Source: JBAZMA01 sp041649995
GTDB lineage: Bacteria > Omnitrophota > Gorgyraeia > Velamenicoccales > Velamenicoccaceae
DNA length: 64,000 nucleotides
Direction: 5' to 3'
Assembly (NCBI GenBank): GCA_041649995.1
Contig: JBAZMA010000009.1
Coordinates: forward strand, 28,032-92,031
Position 1 is the first letter of the stretch; every line of letters begins with the position of its first letter. Under the pieces are notes generated by a model. It searched no databases, was not told the origin of the DNA, and was given only the letters and a program-made list of their open reading frames with translations. Of this stretch, positions 36,640 through 45,756 are shown one piece after another. A program made the position numbers and the translations under genes.

Positions 36640-37425
36640 TCAGTAAGGCTTTTTCATGGCGACGGAATGGCTCTCGGCAATCAACGACAAACCTTTAAGG
36701 ATCAGGTTTTCTTCTATCGTCTTAAAAAACTTAGTGAACGGTTTGACCAGCAGGGCGTCGCCTCCTGTCACGATAACTTTATAGGAGCGGCATTCCTTGG
36801 CCAAAAGCCGCGAAAGGATGCCGTCACACAAGCCGGCCGCGCCGAAAATAACCCCCGCGCGGATACTGGAGGCCGTGTCCCTGCCGACCAACTCGATCGG
36901 CCGGGCCAGTTCTACAAAGGGGAGTAATGCCGTTTTTTTATTCAAGCCTTCCTGCATGAGTCTGAGCCCCGGAACAATAAGCCCCCCCAGATATTCCCCT
37001 GTCCTGGAAACAACATCAAAAGTAATGGCCGTTCCAAAATCCACGATAATAAGACCTTTTCCGTAGAGTTTCAAACCGGCATAGGCATTGACAAGCCTGT
37101 CCTGCCCCACCTGGGAAGGGATCCTGTACTCATTCAAAATCGGCACGGAAAAATCCACGCCCGCCATGCGGGCATCGATGCCAAAGGCCTGCCGGCAGAC
37201 CTGTTTAAGGTTCTTGTTGAGATCAGGAACAACGCTACAGGCCAAAACGCGCGCGGCCTGCGGCTTCTTGAACACAGGCCCGGATTTCTGCCGGAAAACA
37301 GAAGCAGCCTTTTTGACATCGCGCAAAAGCGCTGTCGGGACCCGAAAGACATCGCAAACGCGTAAGCCCTTCAAAAACCCGACGGTCACATTGGTATTGC
37401 CGATATCGACAGCGATCGTAATCAT
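36640..37425 (-). CDS. coaX: Type III pantothenate kinase
   Basis: Phosphorylates pantothenate in CoA synthesis, with no feedback inhibition by CoA and a need for monovalent cation. The 261-residue ASKHA-fold protein begins AVDIGNTNVTVGFL (phosphate loop 1), has VPILNEYRIPSQVGQDRLVNA-type substrate residues, DFGTAITFDVV (phosphate 2) and VTGGDA near the C-terminus. Its ATG overlaps the birA stop by four bases; birA-coaX is a common pairing. Confidence 0.95.
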   Translation of the reverse strand: MITIAVDIGNTNVTVGFLKGLRVCDVFRVPTALLRDVKKAASVFRQKSGPVFKKPQAARVLACSVVPDLNKNLKQVCRQAFGIDARMAGVDFSVPILNEYRIPSQVGQDRLVNAYAGLKLYGKGLIIVDFGTAITFDVVSRTGEYLGGLIVPGLRLMQEGLNKKTALLPFVELARPIELVGRDTASSIRAGVIFGAAGLCDGILSRLLAKECRSYKVIVTGGDALLVKPFTKFFKTIEENLILKGLSLIAESHSVAMKKPY

Positions 37426-38225
37426 TCCGTTTCACCCGCTTTCGTTAGATGGCCCGCGTGCACCGTATTCAAAAACCCGTTATCCAGCCGCAGGATGAGA
37501 CCGCCATTATCGTCAAAATCCACGACATAGCCCTCCACCACATAATGTTCGCTGACTACGCGTACCCTTTCCCCCATGACCAAACCCGAACATGCTTTGA
37601 CCTCATCCCGCAGCCCGCTGAAACCCTGGGTCAGTTTTTCATATAAGGCGTCCAGATGCCGCACCACGCTATGGGCCAAATCAGAAATGTCGATTTCTCT
37701 TTTAAGAATCTGGCGGATAGACACGGCGTCTTTCGGCAAATCTCCAGGCTCATGATTGACGTTAACGCCCAGACCCACCACCACGTAAGACAGCCGGTCG
37801 GCCTCAAGGCTCATTTCGGTCAGGATGCCGGCGATTTTTTTTCCGGCCACCAACACGTCATTGGGCCATTTGATGAAGACGTCCTCCACGGAAAGCTCCT
37901 TTAAGGCGCGGACAACGGCCAAGGCCGTAATCAGCGTCACGCGGGGCAATCTCTGGATCTCCATATCAGGCCTTAGAATAAAGGAACAATAAAGCCCTTT
38001 TCCATAAGCGGATTCCCACGTCTTGCCGAGCCTTCCCCTTCCCTGGGTCTGTCCATGCGCAAAAAGAACGGTGCCCTCAGGCTCTCCATCTTTTGCCAAA
38101 AAATGGGCCAGGTCGTTGGTCGATGTCACGCGGTCGTAAACAAGGACCTTTGTGCCCACGTGTTTGGTCCCCAGGGAACGCCTGGTGGAACGGGTCTCAA
38201 TGGTTCTGGGTGTGCCTGTATCCAT
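37422..38225 (-). CDS. birA: Biotin-[acetyl-CoA-carboxylase] ligase, no DNA-binding domain
   Basis: Attaches biotin to carboxylase carrier proteins via biotinoyl-AMP. The catalytic domain shows STNDLA, the adenylate loop GRGRLGKTWES, YCSFILRP, IKWPNDVLVAGKKIAGIL and the C-terminal SH3-like cap. The 267 residues contain no N-terminal winged helix, so this class I protein cannot act as the biotin-operon repressor. The first 25 residues are Thr/Arg rich and variable. Confidence 0.93.
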   Translation of the reverse strand: MDTGTPRTIETRSTRRSLGTKHVGTKVLVYDRVTSTNDLAHFLAKDGEPEGTVLFAHGQTQGRGRLGKTWESAYGKGLYCSFILRPDMEIQRLPRVTLITALAVVRALKELSVEDVFIKWPNDVLVAGKKIAGILTEMSLEADRLSYVVVGLGVNVNHEPGDLPKDAVSIRQILKREIDISDLAHSVVRHLDALYEKLTQGFSGLRDEVKACSGLVMGERVRVVSEHYVVEGYVVDFDDNGGLILRLDNGFLNTVHAGHLTKAGETE

Positions 38226-38391
38226 ATTTTAGCTTATAGCCTATGATGTCTTGCTTATGGCGTATGGCTTATAGCAAAAGCAATTGAGGGACCAGGGGCT
38301 TGTGTCAGGCTACCCCTTATTTGTTGGCTTAATATCCAATTCCCAAGCTCCAAATCCCAAATAAATCCCAATTTCCACCTTCTTACGGCCA
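38226..38391. repeat. Degenerate short-word repeats between uvrB and birA
   Basis: Two low-complexity blocks: GCTTATAGC, GCTTATGGC and CGTATGGCTTATAGC words at 38232-38278, and CCAATTCCCAAGC, CCAAATCCCAAAT and CCCAATTTCC words at 38335-38380. Between them the text is AT-moderate without a gene. Similar word-like intergenic repeats occur in uncultivated bacteria; function unknown. Confidence 0.5.
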
Positions 38392-40458
38392 TCACCCCTC
38401 GTCATTGGATACCTGTTTTTTGGCTCGCCTGTCTTTTTTTCCGCGGATCTTTTTTTCCGTAGGATCGAGGCCGCCGAATGGCATATGCCCCTTGCCTTCT
38501 TTTAACCGCTTGATCTCGTCACGCAGGGCCGCGGCCTCTTCAAACTTCAAATTGCGCGCCGACAACTCCATGTCCTTTTGGAGACGCGCGATCAATGTCT
38601 CGAACTCAAACTCATCTTTTTTCTGGCCTGCCAGCCGGGCCAGATAAGTCCTGGCCTCTTCCTCTTCCTGGAGGCTTTCGCGGATCTCCTTGCGGATGGA
38701 AGACATGGTAATGCCGTGCGTTTCATTATACTCCAGCTGAATTTTTCGTCTACGCCGGCTTTCCCTGATCGCCGTCGCCATGGAAGCCGTGACCTTATCG
38801 GCGTACATGATCACTTCACCCCTCTCATGCCTGGCGGCGCGGCCGGACAGCTGGATCAGGGAAACGTCGGACCGCAGGAAACCTTCCTTGTCGGCATCCA
38901 GGATCGCGACCAGAGAAACCTCGGGAAGATCAAGTCCTTCCCTCAAAAGATTGACTCCGACCAGACAGTCAAACACCTTTTTTCTCAACTTGCGCAGGAT
39001 CTCCACGCGTTCAATCGTATCGATTTCCGAATGAAGATAGGACACCTTGATGCCCTTCTCCTCCAGATACTGACTGAGATCTTCCGCCATGCGCTTGGTC
39101 AGGGTCGTCACAAGGACCCGTTCATCCTTCTGGCTGCGTTCCTTAATCCGCTCTTCCAGATCCTGCACCTGGCCGCGCGTCGGCTTTACGATGATCTCGG
39201 GATCGGGAATCCCTGTGGGGCGCACGATCTGTTCGGCGGTAATACCGCCGGATTTCCCGGCCTCGTAAGGCCCGGGCGTCGCGGACACAAAACCCACGCG
39301 CGGGACAAGGCTCTCGAATTCCTCGAATTTCAACGGCCTGTTATCCAGGCAGGACGGAAGCCTGAACCCGAAATCAACCAGGACTTCCTTTCGGGCCCGG
39401 TCCCCTTCGTACATCCCCCTGATCTGCGGAATGGAAACATGGCTCTCGTCGATAAACATGAGATAATCGTCAGGGAAATAATCCAGCAGGCAATAAGGCC
39501 GCGATCCGGGTTCCCGAAACGACAGGTGCCTGGAATAATTTTCTATCCCGTGGCAATACCCGACGACACGCAGCATCTCCATGTCGTATCTGGTCCTCTG
39601 TTCCAGCCGCTGGGCCTCCAGGAGCTTGTTGGCGCCCCGAAGTTCACGCAGCCTTGTCTCCAATTCGGCCAAAATCGACTGCGATGCCCGCTCAACGGCC
39701 TGCGGCGACACAATGTAATGTTTGGCCGGATAGATGCCGGTCTTCTCCAGATCTGCGCCGATCTTGTTACCGGAAACTGGGTCAAATTCGTAAATCCTGC
39801 GGATGGTATCGTAGTCGATCTCCAGGCGCACGGCTTTTTCGGCATAGGCCGGAAAAATATCCACGACGTCGCCCTTGACGCGCACCCTGCCGCGTTTGAA
39901 ATCATAATCGTTGCGTTCATACTGGATCGCGATCAGGCGTCGCAGGATATCCTGACGGCTCACCGGCTCACCCACCCGCAAAAACACCATGTATTCCCTG
40001 TAATCCCTGGGGCTTCCCAGATTATAAATGCAGGACACGGACGCGACGATCAGGCAGTCGGACCGGGAAAACAGGGATGTCGTCGAAGACAACCGGAGGC
40101 GGTCGAGCCTTTCATTGATGGAAGAATCCTTTTCAATATAAGTGTCTGTCGCGGGAACATAGGCCTCGGGTTGATAATAATCGTAGTAACTGACAAAATA
40201 TTCAACGGCGTTGTCGGGAAAAAATTCCTTGAACTCAAAATACAACTGCGCGGCCAGGGTTTTATTATGGGAAATGACAATGGCGGGCCTGTTCATCCGT
40301 TCGATGACATTGGCCATGGTAAAAGTTTTGCCGGAACCCGTCACGCCCAAAAGGGTCAGGGATTTTTTGCCGCTCCTGAAACCGGCGGTCAACTTATCAA
40401 TGGCCTGGCTTTGGTCGGCGGACGGCGAAAACGGGCTTATGAGCTTAAAATCAGACAT
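38392..40458 (-). CDS. uvrB: Excinuclease ABC subunit B
   Basis: Damage-verifying helicase-like subunit of nucleotide excision repair. The 688 residues include Walker A GVTGSGKTFTM (39-49), the beta-hairpin region YYQPEAYVP, the DEAH-like motif FIDESHVS, motif VI region QLSGRAARHERGEV, and a C-terminal UVR motif (ELSARNLKFEEAAALRDEI) that recruits UvrC. It is complete, and lies 32 bases after nadC. uvrA and uvrC are not in the window. Confidence 0.98.
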   Translation of the reverse strand: MSDFKLISPFSPSADQSQAIDKLTAGFRSGKKSLTLLGVTGSGKTFTMANVIERMNRPAIVISHNKTLAAQLYFEFKEFFPDNAVEYFVSYYDYYQPEAYVPATDTYIEKDSSINERLDRLRLSSTTSLFSRSDCLIVASVSCIYNLGSPRDYREYMVFLRVGEPVSRQDILRRLIAIQYERNDYDFKRGRVRVKGDVVDIFPAYAEKAVRLEIDYDTIRRIYEFDPVSGNKIGADLEKTGIYPAKHYIVSPQAVERASQSILAELETRLRELRGANKLLEAQRLEQRTRYDMEMLRVVGYCHGIENYSRHLSFREPGSRPYCLLDYFPDDYLMFIDESHVSIPQIRGMYEGDRARKEVLVDFGFRLPSCLDNRPLKFEEFESLVPRVGFVSATPGPYEAGKSGGITAEQIVRPTGIPDPEIIVKPTRGQVQDLEERIKERSQKDERVLVTTLTKRMAEDLSQYLEEKGIKVSYLHSEIDTIERVEILRKLRKKVFDCLVGVNLLREGLDLPEVSLVAILDADKEGFLRSDVSLIQLSGRAARHERGEVIMYADKVTASMATAIRESRRRRKIQLEYNETHGITMSSIRKEIRESLQEEEEARTYLARLAGQKKDEFEFETLIARLQKDMELSARNLKFEEAAALRDEIKRLKEGKGHMPFGGLDPTEKKIRGKKDRRAKKQVSNDEG

Positions 40459-40490
40459 GGCCTTTGGAATCTCTTGAAGAAGGATCTTTT

Positions 40491-41351
40491 TTAAAAGACT
40501 TTCGTGATTTCAAGCGAAACATCCAGGGCGGGAGCCGAATGCGTCAAGGCGCCCAGGGAAATGAAATCCACGCCTTTGATGGCGTAACTGCGGATATTGG
40601 CCAGGGTGATGCCTCCGGAAAGTTCCAGCAGGGGCCTGGGGGTCCGTCCGGGAAAAACCCGGCGAAGAAGACCGAGCGCGGCGCGTACATCCTGAGGTTT
40701 AAAATTATCCAGCATGATAATATCGGGGCAGAGGACAAGGGCTTTTTTGAGCTCCGCGAGATCTTCCACCTCTATCTCAAAGGGGACATCGCCCCTGCGC
40801 TGAACCAAAAGACCCGGGCCAGGGGTTCCCTTCAAGACAGCCAGATGATTGTCTTTGACCAGATACTGCTGCGCCAGGTCAAACCTGTGGTTTCTGCCTC
40901 CCCCGCAAGCCACCGCGTATTTTTCCAGCGCGCGCAAAAGGGGCGTCGTCTTTCGGGTGTCTAATATCCGCACGCCGCTTGTCCCGACGGCCTTGACGGC
41001 GCGCCTGGTCAGTGTCGCGATGCCCGACAGATAGCCCAAAAAATTCAAAGCCACCCGTTCGCATGACAAAACAGAACGCGCCCGTCCCTTCAGGATCATC
41101 AGGGTTTCCCCGCTCTTCACTCCTGCGCCATCCCGCTTTTTCATCAGGACATTCAATCGTCTGTCAAATGTCTGAAAAACATCGCAGGCGATGGCGAGTC
41201 CGCAGGCGACGCCGGTTTCCCCGGCCGTGATCCTGGCTTCGGCCCTCGCCTTTTCAGGGATAAAATCCAGCGTCGTGATATCGCGGCCGGCGGCATCTTC
41301 TTCAAGCGCCTTTTTGATCAAATCCTTGACAGGGAATTCATTGAAGCGCAC
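40491..41351 (-). CDS. nadC: Nicotinate-nucleotide pyrophosphorylase (carboxylating)
   Basis: Makes nicotinate mononucleotide from quinolinate and PRPP in NAD synthesis. The 286-residue protein has EEDAAGRDITTL at the N-terminus, ILDTRKTTPLLRALEKYAV (substrate Arg/Lys), RFDLAQQYLVKDNHL, IEVEVEDL, IMLDNFKPQDV and LELSGGITLANI, matching the family throughout. The start is GTG (41351), 14 bases inside the 3' end of valS. nadA and nadB are not seen. Confidence 0.96.
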   Translation of the reverse strand: MRFNEFPVKDLIKKALEEDAAGRDITTLDFIPEKARAEARITAGETGVACGLAIACDVFQTFDRRLNVLMKKRDGAGVKSGETLMILKGRARSVLSCERVALNFLGYLSGIATLTRRAVKAVGTSGVRILDTRKTTPLLRALEKYAVACGGGRNHRFDLAQQYLVKDNHLAVLKGTPGPGLLVQRRGDVPFEIEVEDLAELKKALVLCPDIIMLDNFKPQDVRAALGLLRRVFPGRTPRPLLELSGGITLANIRSYAIKGVDFISLGALTHSAPALDVSLEITKVF

Positions 41352-44142
41352 GCCGGATCTCCGTGAGACGTTCTGACGAAATTTTCAACTCTTTGAGTTT
41401 TTTGCGCTCTCCCTCAACCACGGGAGCGGGCGCCTTGGCGACAAATCCCTTGTTGGACAAAAGGGCCTCTTTGCCTTTGATCTGCTTGCGGACCTCAAGG
41501 ATTTCCTGGTCCAGCCTGCGGATCTCGCCGGCGATATCAACCAGTCCCTCCAGAAGAAGATACAGATGGATATCCTTTTCCACAAAAAGGCTTAAAGAAT
41601 TCGCGGGAACAATGTCCTCCTCCATGATCTGAAGGTTTTCGATCTGTCCCAGATGACGGATCACGGGCAGGACCTGTTCGAAAGAGCGCCTTTTTTTCTC
41701 ACCCGCCCACACCTTCACGTTCAATTTTGCCGAGGCGGAAAGCTTGAGCTCATGGCGGCGTTCGCGCAGAAGAAAAACGCTCTGAAAAACAGCGCGCATC
41801 TGGCCTGCGGCCTGTTTATCGTCGTATGCCTTGACAGGTTTCGGCCAAACGGAGACGGCCATGGACCGGCCGGGATCCGCTCCGGGAAGCTTGGAGGAAA
41901 TCTCCTCCGTGATGAACGGCATAAAAGGATGCAGCAACAAGAGGGAATTCTTCAGCACATAGACCAGGATCTCCTGCGTGTTTTTTTCCGCGATGGAAGG
42001 CTTGGCGATTTCCAGATACCAGTCGCAGAAAGAATGCCAGAAAAAAGCGTACAATTCCTGGATGGCTTCATGAAAACGGAAAGCGCCGGTGGCCCTGGTG
42101 ACCTTTCGGACGGTTCCATTGAGTTCCGCGAGGATCCAGGCGTCGGCGACATTCAGCCGGCGGGCATCGATACCCTCGCCCCCGGCCTCAGAAGAAACAT
42201 TCATCAGGATGAAGCGCGCGGCGTTCCAGATCTTGTTGGCAAAATTACGGCCCTGCTCAAACTTTTCTTTGGAGAGAAAAATATCGGAAGCGCTGGCCGA
42301 GACAAGGCTGAAACGCAGCGCGTCCGCGCCGTAGGTTTCAATGACCTCAAGAGGATCGATGCTGTTTCCCAGGGACTTCGACATTTTTCGTCCCTGTTCG
42401 TCGCGGACCGTGCCGTGGATCACGACATCCCGGAAAGGGATTTCCTTCATGAACTCGCATCCCGCCATGATCATGCGCGCCACCCAGAAAAAAATGATTT
42501 CCGGGGCCGTGACCAGAACATTCGTCGGATAAAAATACGCCAGGTCCCTTTTCTGCTCATCGACCCCCTCTTGCCCCGCCGCTGACTCCTGGGAAAACGG
42601 CCACCCGAAAGTCGCGAACGGCCAGAGCCAGGAAGAAAACCAGGTGTCCAGGACATCAGGATCCTGTTTCAAATCCGTGGCCCCGCATTCCGGGCATCTC
42701 TGAGGCCTTGTCCGCGAGACAATCACTCCGTGAGGCGCTTTCTCCCTGATCTTCTGTTTTCTCCCCGGCGACGGCCGGTCCTCTGGCAGCCCATTCGCCT
42801 GTTCCTGACAATGCCGACAGTAGTAAACAGGAAGCCTGTGTCCCCACCAGATCTGTCTGGAAATACACCAATCCTTGATGCCTTCCATCCAGTTCAAATA
42901 CACTTTTGTCCAACGCCGCGGCGTGAATTTGATCCTGCCTTTTTTAACGGCCTCCAGGGCCGGTTTCGCCAATGGCTTCATGCTCACAAACCACTGCTTG
43001 GACAAATAAGGTTCAATGATCGTATGACACCGGTAGCAATGGCCCACCGCGTGCGCGTGGGCATCCACTTTGAGCAGGAGTTTGCGTTCCCTCAAATCCT
43101 CCAGGATCGCCTCCCGGGCCTCAAATCTGTCCATACCCGCGTATTCCCCGGCATGATCATTGAGCACCGCGTCCGGGCGCATGATATTGATAAATTCCAG
43201 GCCGTGCGACTGGCCCATGCGATAGTCGTTCGGGTCATGCGCGGGCGTGACCTTCACGCAGCCTGTCCCGAAAGCGGAATCAACAAGCGGGTCCGCGATG
43301 ATCCTGATCTCGCGATCGATCAAAGGCAGGACCAGGGTTGAGCCGACGAGATGTTTGTATCTGCTGTCTTTCGGATTCACGGCAACGGCCGTGTCGCCCA
43401 GCATCGTTTCCGGGCGAGTGGTCGCCACGACAACGGCATCCTCAAACAGAAAACCGTCTTTTTTCGTTTTTTTTGTCTTCGATATCCGGCGCCCTTTTCC
43501 GGGGATCTGCTTCAGCGGATATTTGATGTAATACAATTTGCCTTCCAGATCATGGTGAGGGGCTTCCTCATCCGACAAGGCTGTTTGGCACCGGGGACAC
43601 CAGTTGATGATGTAATCCCCCTGATAGATGAGGCCCTTTTCATAAAGCGAAACAAAAACATCCGTGACCGCCCGGGAATAACCCTCATCCATGGTGAAGC
43701 GTTCCCGCTGCCAATCGCAGGAGGCGCCCAGGCGCTTGAGCTGACGGATGATCGTTGAGCCGTAATCCTTTTTCCACTGCCAGACGCGCTCAATGAACTT
43801 CTCGCGGCCCAACTGGTCGCGGGTCAGGCCCTCTTTGGCGATCTGACGCTCGACGACATTCTGCGTCGCGATACCGGCATGATCCGTGCCCGGCATCCAA
43901 AGCGCCTCGCATCCCTGCATCCGCTTCATGCGGACGAGGATATCCTGCAGGGTATCATTCAGGGCGTGGCCCATATGCAGAATGCCGGTGACATTAGGAG
44001 GAGGAATGACAACCGTGAAAGGCTCTTTATCCTTATTCACCGAGGCATGGAACAAAGGCGTCTGCGACCAAAGATCGGCCCACCGCTGTTCGGTCTGCCC
44101 GGGATTATACTGACCGTCTAATTCAGGACCCTGACTGCTCAT
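41338..44142 (-). CDS. valS: Valyl-tRNA synthetase
   Basis: Charges tRNA-Val and edits misactivated threonine. The 934-residue class I enzyme has PPPNVTGILHMGHALN (HIGH motif near 48), the CP1 editing domain with TTRPETMLGDTAVAVNP, KMSKSLGNSIDP (KMSKS motif near 560), an anticodon-binding helical domain and a C-terminal coiled coil. Zinc-type cysteine pairs (CRHCQ, CPECG) lie between. The ATG overlaps the cimA stop by four bases. Confidence 0.98.
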   Translation of the reverse strand: MSSQGPELDGQYNPGQTEQRWADLWSQTPLFHASVNKDKEPFTVVIPPPNVTGILHMGHALNDTLQDILVRMKRMQGCEALWMPGTDHAGIATQNVVERQIAKEGLTRDQLGREKFIERVWQWKKDYGSTIIRQLKRLGASCDWQRERFTMDEGYSRAVTDVFVSLYEKGLIYQGDYIINWCPRCQTALSDEEAPHHDLEGKLYYIKYPLKQIPGKGRRISKTKKTKKDGFLFEDAVVVATTRPETMLGDTAVAVNPKDSRYKHLVGSTLVLPLIDREIRIIADPLVDSAFGTGCVKVTPAHDPNDYRMGQSHGLEFINIMRPDAVLNDHAGEYAGMDRFEAREAILEDLRERKLLLKVDAHAHAVGHCYRCHTIIEPYLSKQWFVSMKPLAKPALEAVKKGRIKFTPRRWTKVYLNWMEGIKDWCISRQIWWGHRLPVYYCRHCQEQANGLPEDRPSPGRKQKIREKAPHGVIVSRTRPQRCPECGATDLKQDPDVLDTWFSSWLWPFATFGWPFSQESAAGQEGVDEQKRDLAYFYPTNVLVTAPEIIFFWVARMIMAGCEFMKEIPFRDVVIHGTVRDEQGRKMSKSLGNSIDPLEVIETYGADALRFSLVSASASDIFLSKEKFEQGRNFANKIWNAARFILMNVSSEAGGEGIDARRLNVADAWILAELNGTVRKVTRATGAFRFHEAIQELYAFFWHSFCDWYLEIAKPSIAEKNTQEILVYVLKNSLLLLHPFMPFITEEISSKLPGADPGRSMAVSVWPKPVKAYDDKQAAGQMRAVFQSVFLLRERRHELKLSASAKLNVKVWAGEKKRRSFEQVLPVIRHLGQIENLQIMEEDIVPANSLSLFVEKDIHLYLLLEGLVDIAGEIRRLDQEILEVRKQIKGKEALLSNKGFVAKAPAPVVEGERKKLKELKISSERLTEIRRALQ

Positions 44143-45716
44143 ACGGCCTTCTTCGCTCCGTCTTTCAACAGCTTGAATTCCATGCTGTCGACCAGCGCAA
44201 GCCAGCTGGCTTCGATAAGGTTCTCGGAAACCCCAACCGTAGTCCAGGAATCATGCAGATCCTGGGACTGGATAAGGACGCGCACCTTGGCGGCCGTTCC
44301 TTCTTTGACATCCAGGACCCTGACCTTGAAATCCGACAAATGCATCTCGCTCACTTTCGGATAAAAGGCCTTCAGGGCCTTTCGAAGAGCGTTATCCAGG
44401 GCGTTGACCGGACCGTCTCCGTCGCTGGAGGTATGCTCCTGCACGCGGCCCACCTTCAGCTTGATGGTCGCCTCCGAAGTCAGTTTTCCCTTCTGACGCT
44501 TCTCGACGATCACGCGAAAACCCTCCAGCTCAAAAAACTTTTTGTACTGCTTGAGCGCCCTCTTGATCAGGATCTCAAAACTGGCGTCCGCGGCCTCGAA
44601 CTGATAGCCCTGATGCTCCAGATTCTGCAGAAGCTTCAAGACCTTCTTGGTATCCGGGGAATCCTTCTTCAACTGCAGTTTGAGCTCTTCGGCCTTGGTC
44701 AAAATAGGCGATTTTCCCGCCAGCTCCGACACGAGGATCCGACGGGCGTTCCCCACGCGTTCAGGCTCCATGTGTTCGTAACTGCGCGGGTTTTTATAAA
44801 TGGCGTTGATGTGCACCCCGGCCTTATGGGCGAAAGCGGACTTGCCGACGAACGGCTGGTTGTCCACCTGTTTCATATTGCTGATCTCGCTGACAAAATG
44901 CGAAACATCGGTCAGGGTGGTCAATTGTTCGTCGCTGACGCAATCCAGCCCCATCTTGAGTTTCAGGATGCCGATCAGAATGATCAGATCCGCGTTGCCG
45001 CAGCGTTCTCCGTAGCCGTTGATCGTTCCCTGGATATGCGTACATCCGGATTCAATGGCGGCGATGGAATTAGCGGCCGCCAGCCCCAGGTCGTTATGCC
45101 CGTGGAAGCCCAGAGGCAGACGCACCTTCTCGCGGACATCCTTGATCACCGATTTTAAGGTGGATGTCAGGGTCCCTCCATTGGTATCGCAGAGGCAAAG
45201 CAGACGCGCACCGCTCTCCTGGGCAGCCAGCAGCGTAGCCACCGCGTAGGAGGGATTATTCTTGTAGGCGTCAAAGAAATGTTCCGCGTCATAGACGACC
45301 TCGACGCCTTTGGATACCAGATAAGTCACGGAATCCCTGATGATCTCGAGATTTTCCTCAAGCGTCACCTTCAGGACATCCTTGACGTGCAGGTCCCAGC
45401 TCTTTCCGAAAATCGTTACGACAGAGGCCCCGGAACGCAGAAGACCGCAGAACACTTCGTCTTCCCGCGCGGAAACGCCGGCCTTGCGCGTGGAACCGAA
45501 CGCCACGAGTTTGGCGTTTTTCAAAGGGCGCTTGCGGAACTCTTCAAAAAACACCCTGTCCTTGGGGTTGGCCCCGGGAAAGCCGCCTTCGATATAAGCG
45601 ATACCCAATGCATCGAGCCTGCGGGCGATCTTGATCTTATCCAAAACAGAATAAGAGATGCCTTCCGTCTGCGAACCGTCGCGCAATGTCGTGTCATACA
45701 GCTCAATCGTATTCAT
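44139..45716 (-). CDS. cimA: Citramalate synthase
   Basis: Condenses pyruvate and acetyl-CoA to (R)-citramalate, giving threonine-independent isoleucine synthesis. The 525-residue protein has the DRE-TIM barrel with DTTLRDGSQTEG, GGFPGANPKDR, CDTNGGTLTS and HGHNDLGLAAANS, and a C-terminal LeuA-dimer-type allosteric domain. The start and IEGGFPGANPKD distinguish it from LeuA and homocitrate synthase. It follows lysC by 40 bases in the aspartate-family operon, which fits a branched-chain link. Confidence 0.93.
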   Translation of the reverse strand: MNTIELYDTTLRDGSQTEGISYSVLDKIKIARRLDALGIAYIEGGFPGANPKDRVFFEEFRKRPLKNAKLVAFGSTRKAGVSAREDEVFCGLLRSGASVVTIFGKSWDLHVKDVLKVTLEENLEIIRDSVTYLVSKGVEVVYDAEHFFDAYKNNPSYAVATLLAAQESGARLLCLCDTNGGTLTSTLKSVIKDVREKVRLPLGFHGHNDLGLAAANSIAAIESGCTHIQGTINGYGERCGNADLIILIGILKLKMGLDCVSDEQLTTLTDVSHFVSEISNMKQVDNQPFVGKSAFAHKAGVHINAIYKNPRSYEHMEPERVGNARRILVSELAGKSPILTKAEELKLQLKKDSPDTKKVLKLLQNLEHQGYQFEAADASFEILIKRALKQYKKFFELEGFRVIVEKRQKGKLTSEATIKLKVGRVQEHTSSDGDGPVNALDNALRKALKAFYPKVSEMHLSDFKVRVLDVKEGTAAKVRVLIQSQDLHDSWTTVGVSENLIEASWLALVDSMEFKLLKDGAKKAV

Positions 45717-45756
45717 GGGGCAGCCTCTTTCTTTCTAAGAAATCCTTTTGCGTTCT

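Noticed and set aside
38578..40494. A 638-codon open frame on the plus strand
   Set aside because: It is exactly antisense to uvrB, has no recognisable domain, and its composition is that of a mirror frame of a GC-moderate gene. The same applies to other long plus-strand frames at 1368-2801, 3019-4305, 15341-16534, 23148-24308 and 59877-61280.
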